Below are positions 7,203 through 10,051 of a stretch of 10,051 nt of DNA, piece after piece (the first letter of the stretch is position 1; each line of letters opens with the position of its first letter). The notes beneath the pieces were generated by a model. That model was not told the DNA's origin. It did no database searches and saw nothing but the letters and a program-made list of their open reading frames with translations. The DNA is from Candidatus Aminicenantota bacterium (lineage in GTDB: Bacteria > Acidobacteriota > Aminicenantia > Aminicenantales > Aminicenantaceae): NCBI GenBank assembly GCA_030614645.1, contig JAUWTR010000022.1, positions 1 to 10,051 on the forward strand. The letters run 5' to 3'. A program made the translations under genes and the position numbers.

Positions 7203-8483
7203 TTATTTCCCAAGCTGATTTGGAATCCACATAAACGTCTCTGGCAAATAAGTTACAATCAACAGGATTATCAGCATAGCCACGATTATAGGAATTACTT
7301 TAGGAGTGACCTCCCTAATACTTTTCCCTGAAAGGCCGCAGGAAACATAGAGAGTAGCTCCGTATGGCGGGGTGATATATCCGATTGCCAGATTAACAGT
7401 AGCAATGATCCCAAAGTGGACAGGATCTATGCCAAAGCTTGCGGCAACCGGAAACAGAATAGGCATAAAAACTATAATGGCTGAAAAACTTTCCATAAAC
7501 ATACCGATCAGCAGAAGGATAAAATTAAGAAAAATTAAAAATAACGTCTTGCTCCCAACGTTTGCCTGGAGAAAGTCTCCCAGTAACATAGGCAAGTGTT
7601 TTACTGTCACCAGCCACGCAAAAAGCATTGCAGTTGCAGCAATAAACATGACCTTACATGAAGTCTCTGCAGACTTTAGAAATATCTCCGGCAGATCTTT
7701 GATGGATATTTCTTTATAGATAAAAAGCCCTACTACTAATCCATAGACTACTGCTACCACAGCAGCTTCTGTAGCAGTGAAAACACCGCTTAAGATGCCA
7801 ATTATAATAATAAAGGGCAGCCCCAGACCTGGAAGGGCTATTTTCCCAGTCTTAAAAACCCGTCGTAAACGAAATTTTGTTACTGCCAGATATGCCCTGC
7901 CTCCTTTTAATGCATGCAGATAAGATACCACCATCAAGCCTGCTCCTATCAGGACTCCGGGGATAATCCCCGCTAAAAAAAGACGCGCGACTGATGTATT
8001 CGTTACATATCCTATCAGGATCATCATAATACTCGGAGGTATTATCGGTCCTATTGCACCGGCTGCGGCCTGGAGTGCTGTTGCAAAACGCATATCATAG
8101 CCTTTTTCTTTCATGGCAGGCAGCATTATTGCCCCCACTGCAGCTGTGTCTGCAGTGGAAGAACCGGAGATCCCGGCAAACACCATGGAAGCAAGAACTG
8201 TTACCATTCCCAGACTGCCTCGAATAAATCCAAAGCAGGCTCCGGCAAAATCAACAACCCGTTGCGAAATGCCTCCCCTGTCCATTAAGGCTCCAGCCAG
8301 CATAAAAAGTGGTAAGGCCATAAGCGGCCAGGAGTCAAGGGCAGTGAACATCCTCTGTGGCACTAAAACCAGAGGAAGGGAATTGTCCCCAATAAGAGCA
8401 AACAGAGAGCCTATCCCTAAAGCAAAAGCCACCGGCATCCCGATAAGGAAAAAAACTAGCAAAGAAATAAATAGAACTAACAC
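7203..8483 (-). CDS. dctM: TRAP transporter large permease subunit (DctM)
   Basis: This 426-residue, very hydrophobic protein (about 12 membrane segments) is the ion-coupled translocation subunit of a TRAP transporter in the inner membrane. Signatures include GMPVAFALGIGSLFAL (15-30), the ALPLFMLAGALMDRGGISQRVVDFA stretch (56-80), SGSSTADTAAVGAIMLPAMK (106-125), the re-entrant loop GPIIPPSIMMILIGY (145-159), LFLAGIIPGVLIG (168-180), and NLAIGYITPPYGATLYV near the C-terminus. The length is typical of the family. The start is GTG at 8481-8483, overlapping the dctQ stop region by 7 bp; a weak AAGAG site (8492-8496) lies 8 nt upstream, so translational coupling to dctQ is likely. No frameshift or missing motif is seen. 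Confidence 0.96.
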   Translation of the reverse strand: MLVLFISLLVFFLIGMPVAFALGIGSLFALIGDNSLPLVLVPQRMFTALDSWPLMALPLFMLAGALMDRGGISQRVVDFAGACFGFIRGSLGMVTVLASMVFAGISGSSTADTAAVGAIMLPAMKEKGYDMRFATALQAAAGAIGPIIPPSIMMILIGYVTNTSVARLFLAGIIPGVLIGAGLMVVSYLHALKGGRAYLAVTKFRLRRVFKTGKIALPGLGLPFIIIIGILSGVFTATEAAVVAVVYGLVVGLFIYKEISIKDLPEIFLKSAETSCKVMFIAATAMLFAWLVTVKHLPMLLGDFLQANVGSKTLFLIFLNFILLLIGMFMESFSAIIVFMPILFPVAASFGIDPVHFGIIATVNLAIGYITPPYGATLYVSCGLSGKSIREVTPKVIPIIVAMLIILLIVTYLPETFMWIPNQLGK

Positions 8484-8959
8484 GTCTTATACTCTTTATC
8501 TTTCCGGAAAATTTTTTTAAAAGACTCTACGGTTATTAAGACTGCCTCAATCAACATCAGCAGCCCCCCCAGGGGAAACACCAAATAAACTAAAGACATT
8601 TTAATCTGTACAGCAGCAGAGACCTGATACTGACCGGCTAGCATAAGCCTCACACCGAATATGGCCACAACTGCAACATAAAAGATCACTAACACATTTG
8701 TAAAAATTTCTATTGCCCGGTTTATTTTCCAGGTTAATCTATGGCTGATATAATCGACTGCCAAGTGACTGCCCTTACGGATACAGATGGAGGAAGCCAG
8801 GATTATGATCCAGACCTGGCAGTAACGCGCTACCTCTTCGCTCCAGGATGGGGGGCTGTTGAAAATATAACGGGCAACTACCTGCAGAAAAACAACAGCC
8901 ACCATAGTAAAAAACAGGAATATGATCACAATTTCAGTAGCTTTCCGGATAAACTTCAT
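8477..8959 (-). CDS. dctQ: TRAP transporter small permease subunit (DctQ)
   Basis: This 160-residue protein has four predicted membrane helices (about 9-30, 47-62, 84-104 and 122-145), the normal DctQ plan. The diagnostic SPPSWSEEVARYCQVWIIILASSICIRKGSHLAVDYI stretch falls at residues 35-71, with the conserved W39, E41/E42 and basic turn before H65. DctQ pairs with DctM and is required for TRAP transport. The ATG is preceded by CAGG with about 8-nt spacing. It is the first gene of the run (order Q-M-P). A possible promoter reads TTGTAA (9015-9020), 17 bp, TAAAAG (8992-8997) on the minus strand, inside the heptad tract, but the match is only four of six bases in each box. Confidence 0.93.
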   Translation of the reverse strand: MKFIRKATEIVIIFLFFTMVAVVFLQVVARYIFNSPPSWSEEVARYCQVWIIILASSICIRKGSHLAVDYISHRLTWKINRAIEIFTNVLVIFYVAVVAIFGVRLMLAGQYQVSAAVQIKMSLVYLVFPLGGLLMLIEAVLITVESFKKIFRKDKEYKTC

Positions 8960-9003
8960 ATTTTAACCTGGACTATTCATATATTTAAAATCTTTTACCA
9001 TAA

Positions 9004-9038
9004 CATTTCACATTTTACAATTCACGTTTCACGGTTTT
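9004..9038. repeat. Degenerate 7-bp tandem repeat upstream of dctQ
   Basis: The plus strand reads as five consecutive heptads: CATTTCA, CATTTTA, CAATTCA, CGTTTCA, CGGTTTT. The first four differ from CATTTCA by at most one base each. Similar heptads lie in the dctM-dctP spacer. Heptanucleotide tandem repeats (STRR) are known in cyanobacterial spacers; this is not one of those sequences. A role is unknown; the tract overlaps the possible dctQ promoter. Confidence 0.5.
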
Positions 9039-9062
9039 CCTCATCTGCGGCAACCTAAACTC

Positions 9063-9266
9063 ATGAATAATTCAGGATTGAACTGGCATGCACCCTGGTA
9101 AATCCTGGAGAAAGCCATCCGGAACAACGCGGGCATGGTTTCCCGAGAGAATCTCGAGGAGAGCGTTGTGAGGACAGGAAGGGATTTCCCCGCTGGGGGA
9201 AATCCCTGTCTTTCGTAAGGACTTACCAGGGTGCATGCCAGCTCGTAACTAACCTGAATAATTCAT
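9063..9266. repeat. 204-bp element of nested perfect inverted repeats
   Basis: The outer arms are perfect 14-bp inverted repeats, ATGAATAATTCAGG (9063-9076) and its reverse complement (9253-9266). The inner arms are perfect over 19 bp (9083-9101 with 9223-9241), built on TGGCATGCACCCTGGTAA, and extend by TCCT/AGGA (9102-9105 with 9218-9221) past one bulged base. Inside lie two more hairpins: ACAACGC/GCGTTGT (9124-9130 with 9163-9169), which encloses TCC-CGAGA/TCTCG-GGA (9141-9160), and a long one at 9173-9210. The whole can fold as a stem with a three-way junction on either strand. No open reading frame of note lies within it. It is either a non-autonomous mobile or repetitive element (MITE-like) or a structured RNA or regulatory locus. 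It sits between divergent transcription units, 97 bp from the dctQ end of the spacer's other features. Confidence 0.85.
9173..9210. repeat. Strong hairpin inside the nested-repeat element
   Basis: GGGATTTCCCC (9181-9191) pairs perfectly with GGGGAAATCCC (9196-9206) across the loop GCTG. GACA (9173-9176) pairs with TGTC (9207-9210) after a 4-base bulge. Only TTT follows within a few bases on the plus strand and no T-run on the minus strand, so it does not look like a classic intrinsic terminator. Confidence 0.85.
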
Positions 9267-9268
9267 AT

Positions 9269-9297
9269 GGAATAAAAAGGCAAGACTGCATGTCTAA
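9269..9297 (+). promoter_or_regulatory. Candidate ECF-type promoter for the ECF sigma gene
   Basis: GGAATAA (9269-9275), 16 bp, then GTCTAA (9292-9297) resembles ECF sigma promoters (GGAACTT-like -35, TCTGA/GTCTAA-like -10). A transcript would start near 9304, about 30 nt before the coding start. ECF genes often drive themselves, so autoregulation is likely. The -35 begins 2 bp beyond the right outer arm of the nested-repeat element. This is a visual match only. Confidence 0.45.
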
Positions 9298-9323
9298 TCT
9301 ATGATACAAGTATACGCCTAAAC

Positions 9324-9338
9324 AAGAGGCTTAAACTG
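9324..9338 (+). promoter_or_regulatory. Ribosome binding site and probable CUG start of the ECF sigma gene
   Basis: AAGAGG (9324-9329) lies 6 nt before CTG (9336-9338). In the sigma frame, which is open from 9276, no ATG, GTG or TTG occurs before GTG 9420. That GTG would cut off the conserved start of region 2. The CTG gives an N-terminus, MKEKQLLIDARNGDHDAFKK, of exactly ECF type. Confidence 0.6.
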
Positions 9339-9908
9339 AAAGAAAAACAATTACTAATAGATGCCCGTAACGGCGATCACGATGCTTTTAAAAAGCTTAT
9401 TAACAAATATGAAAACCAGGTGGCAGCTACAGTGATCAGTATGTTAGGATACGGTCCTGAAGCAGAAGATGTGGGACAGGAAACCTTTATCCGTTTCTAT
9501 AAAGCGCTGGATAAATTCCGGGGGGAATCAAGCCCCGGCACATATCTGACCCGGATCGCGGTCAACCTGAGTTTGAATGAACTTAAACGCCGCCAACGCC
9601 ACAGAAAATTCTTTTATTCAAGATCGGAAGAAAAGATATCGAATTTGCCTGATCCAAAAGGATCAAACAACCACAATGAATTAAAAAAATTAGTACGATG
9701 GGGCCTGCAAAAATTGGAGCCTAAGTTTCGCACAGTCCTTGTTTTACGCACGATAAATGGATATACCAGCAGAGAAACTGCTGAGATATTAGACCTTCCC
9801 ATTGGAACAGTACTCTCTCGGCTGGCACGGGGACAGGCAAAGCTTAAAAAAATACTGGCTCCGCTTTTATGGGAAAAGAATGAACAAAAAGGGAATGGAG
9901 ATGAATAA
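9336..9908 (+). CDS. ECF-type (extracytoplasmic function) RNA polymerase sigma factor
   Basis: From the CTG start the protein has 190 residues, the normal ECF size. Region 2 spans about 16-90: DAFKKLINKYENQV, the GYGPEAEDVGQETFIRFYKALDKF stretch (38-61) that binds core polymerase and melts the -10, then GTYLTRIAVNLSLNELKRR (68-86). A linker rich in Asn/Ser/Lys (91-115) has no sigma region 3, as in all ECF factors. Region 4 (about 126-172) holds LEPKFRTVLVLRTINGYTSRETAEILDLPIGTVLSRLARGQAKLKK, including the helix-turn-helix that reads the -35. It presumably answers an envelope or environmental signal through the overlapping downstream gene. A start at GTG 9420 (162 residues) would lose the first helix of region 2 and is less likely. 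If the CTG start were wrong, the gene could be N-terminally damaged, but nothing else looks decayed. Confidence 0.92.
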   Translation: MKEKQLLIDARNGDHDAFKKLINKYENQVAATVISMLGYGPEAEDVGQETFIRFYKALDKFRGESSPGTYLTRIAVNLSLNELKRRQRHRKFFYSRSEEKISNLPDPKGSNNHNELKKLVRWGLQKLEPKFRTVLVLRTINGYTSRETAEILDLPIGTVLSRLARGQAKLKKILAPLLWEKNEQKGNGDE

Positions 9909-10051
9909 AAATATTTTAAAATTGCTTTACCGCTCTTTTGACAGCAAGCTAAATGAAAAAGAACAAAACCAGCTAAACATTGCTCTGAAAAAATCAGCTC
10001 AACTTCGCCGAGAAAAAGAGCTGCTCACAACTCAACGCAAAGCTCTTTCCG
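9901..10051 (+). CDS. Probable anti-sigma factor, 5' part only
   Basis: The first 50 codons are in the window. ATG 9901 overlaps the end of the ECF sigma gene by 8 bp and has GGGA (9891-9894) 6 nt upstream; a second in-frame ATG at 9895 lies too close to that site. The visible part, LLYRSFDSKLNEKEQNQLNIALKKSAQLRREKELL (8-42), has the 'fDgeLs-x-x-E...L..s..lr.e' pattern of the N-terminal domain of anti-sigma proteins that clamp their sigma factor at the membrane. No His/Cys of the HxxxCxxC zinc motif appears in these residues. A membrane segment, if any, lies beyond the window. The call rests mainly on the overlap with the sigma gene and this pattern. Confidence 0.65.
   Translation, partial: MNKNILKLLYRSFDSKLNEKEQNQLNIALKKSAQLRREKELLTTQRKALS

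Larger units (their letters stand above)
8960..9335. other. 376-bp divergent spacer between dctQ and the ECF sigma gene
   Basis: No protein gene is supported here on either strand. The left third carries the heptad repeat and the possible dctQ promoter, the middle is the 204-bp nested inverted-repeat element (9063-9266), and the right end is the candidate ECF promoter and ribosome site. A 6-codon reading frame from ATG 9301 to the stop at 9319-9321 begins before the predicted transcript start and is not called a gene. Confidence 0.8.

Noticed and set aside
8113..8520. 135-codon plus-strand open frame opposite dctM
   Set aside because: It is a shadow of the dctM codons; dctM has family motifs throughout.
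9173..9210. Rho-independent terminator
   Set aside because: The stem is strong, but no T-run follows on either strand.
9063..9266. 6S RNA, SRP RNA or another known housekeeping RNA
   Set aside because: The length is close to 6S RNA, but the three-way fold with nested perfect arms and the lack of a recognisable central bubble or of the SRP tetraloop motif do not fit.
9301..9321. Six-codon leader peptide
   Set aside because: It starts before the predicted transcript start, has no ribosome site and shows no coding signal.
9336..9908. ECF sigma gene as a pseudogene because it has no ATG
   Set aside because: All conserved regions are intact in one frame, a ribosome site precedes CTG, and the downstream gene overlap is preserved.

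Overview
The window looks like chromosome of a Gram-negative (diderm) bacterium of low to moderate GC content. The evidence for a diderm is a TonB-family protein, a lipopolysaccharide-type family 9 glycosyltransferase and a periplasmic-binding-protein TRAP transporter. The mix of a housekeeping sigma factor, an alkaline-phosphatase-fold 'sulfatase', TRAP genes and an ECF sigma factor does not match any model organism I recognise. A poorly cultivated diderm lineage is a guess, not something the sequence proves. No phage, integrase, transposase, CRISPR array, tRNA or rRNA gene was seen.

Layout. Positions 1-870 (minus) hold a TonB-family gene whose 3' end lies outside the window. A 93-bp divergent spacer separates it from a plus-strand GT9 glycosyltransferase (964-2238). 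That gene meets a minus-strand series tail to tail with a 9-bp overlap. Read in transcription order, the minus series is: TRAP small membrane subunit dctQ (8959-8477), large subunit dctM (8483-7203), binding protein dctP (7151-6144), a 121-bp gap, primary sigma factor rpoD (6022-4373), a sulfatase-superfamily enzyme with a threonine in place of the formylglycine residue (4357-2879), and a COG2426/Sm_multidrug_ex-type membrane protein (2877-2230). Gene spacing from rpoD to the membrane protein is tight (15 bp, then 1 bp), so these three are probably co-transcribed.

On the plus strand at the right end lie an ECF sigma factor (9336-9908, apparently starting at CUG) and the first 50 codons of an overlapping probable anti-sigma gene. 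The 376-bp divergent spacer between dctQ and the ECF gene (8960-9335) is the most unusual part of the window. It holds a short 7-bp-period repeat, then a 204-bp element built from nested perfect inverted repeats (14-bp outer arms, 19-bp inner arms, two internal hairpins), then an ECF-like promoter.

How the parts may work together (inference). The TRAP system would import an organic acid or similar solute using an ion gradient. GT9, the sulfatase-like enzyme and TonB point to envelope biogenesis and energised outer-membrane transport. The ECF sigma/anti-sigma pair probably answers an envelope or environmental signal and drives its own promoter. The nested palindrome is either a small non-autonomous mobile or repetitive element or a structured RNA or regulatory locus; sequence alone cannot decide which.
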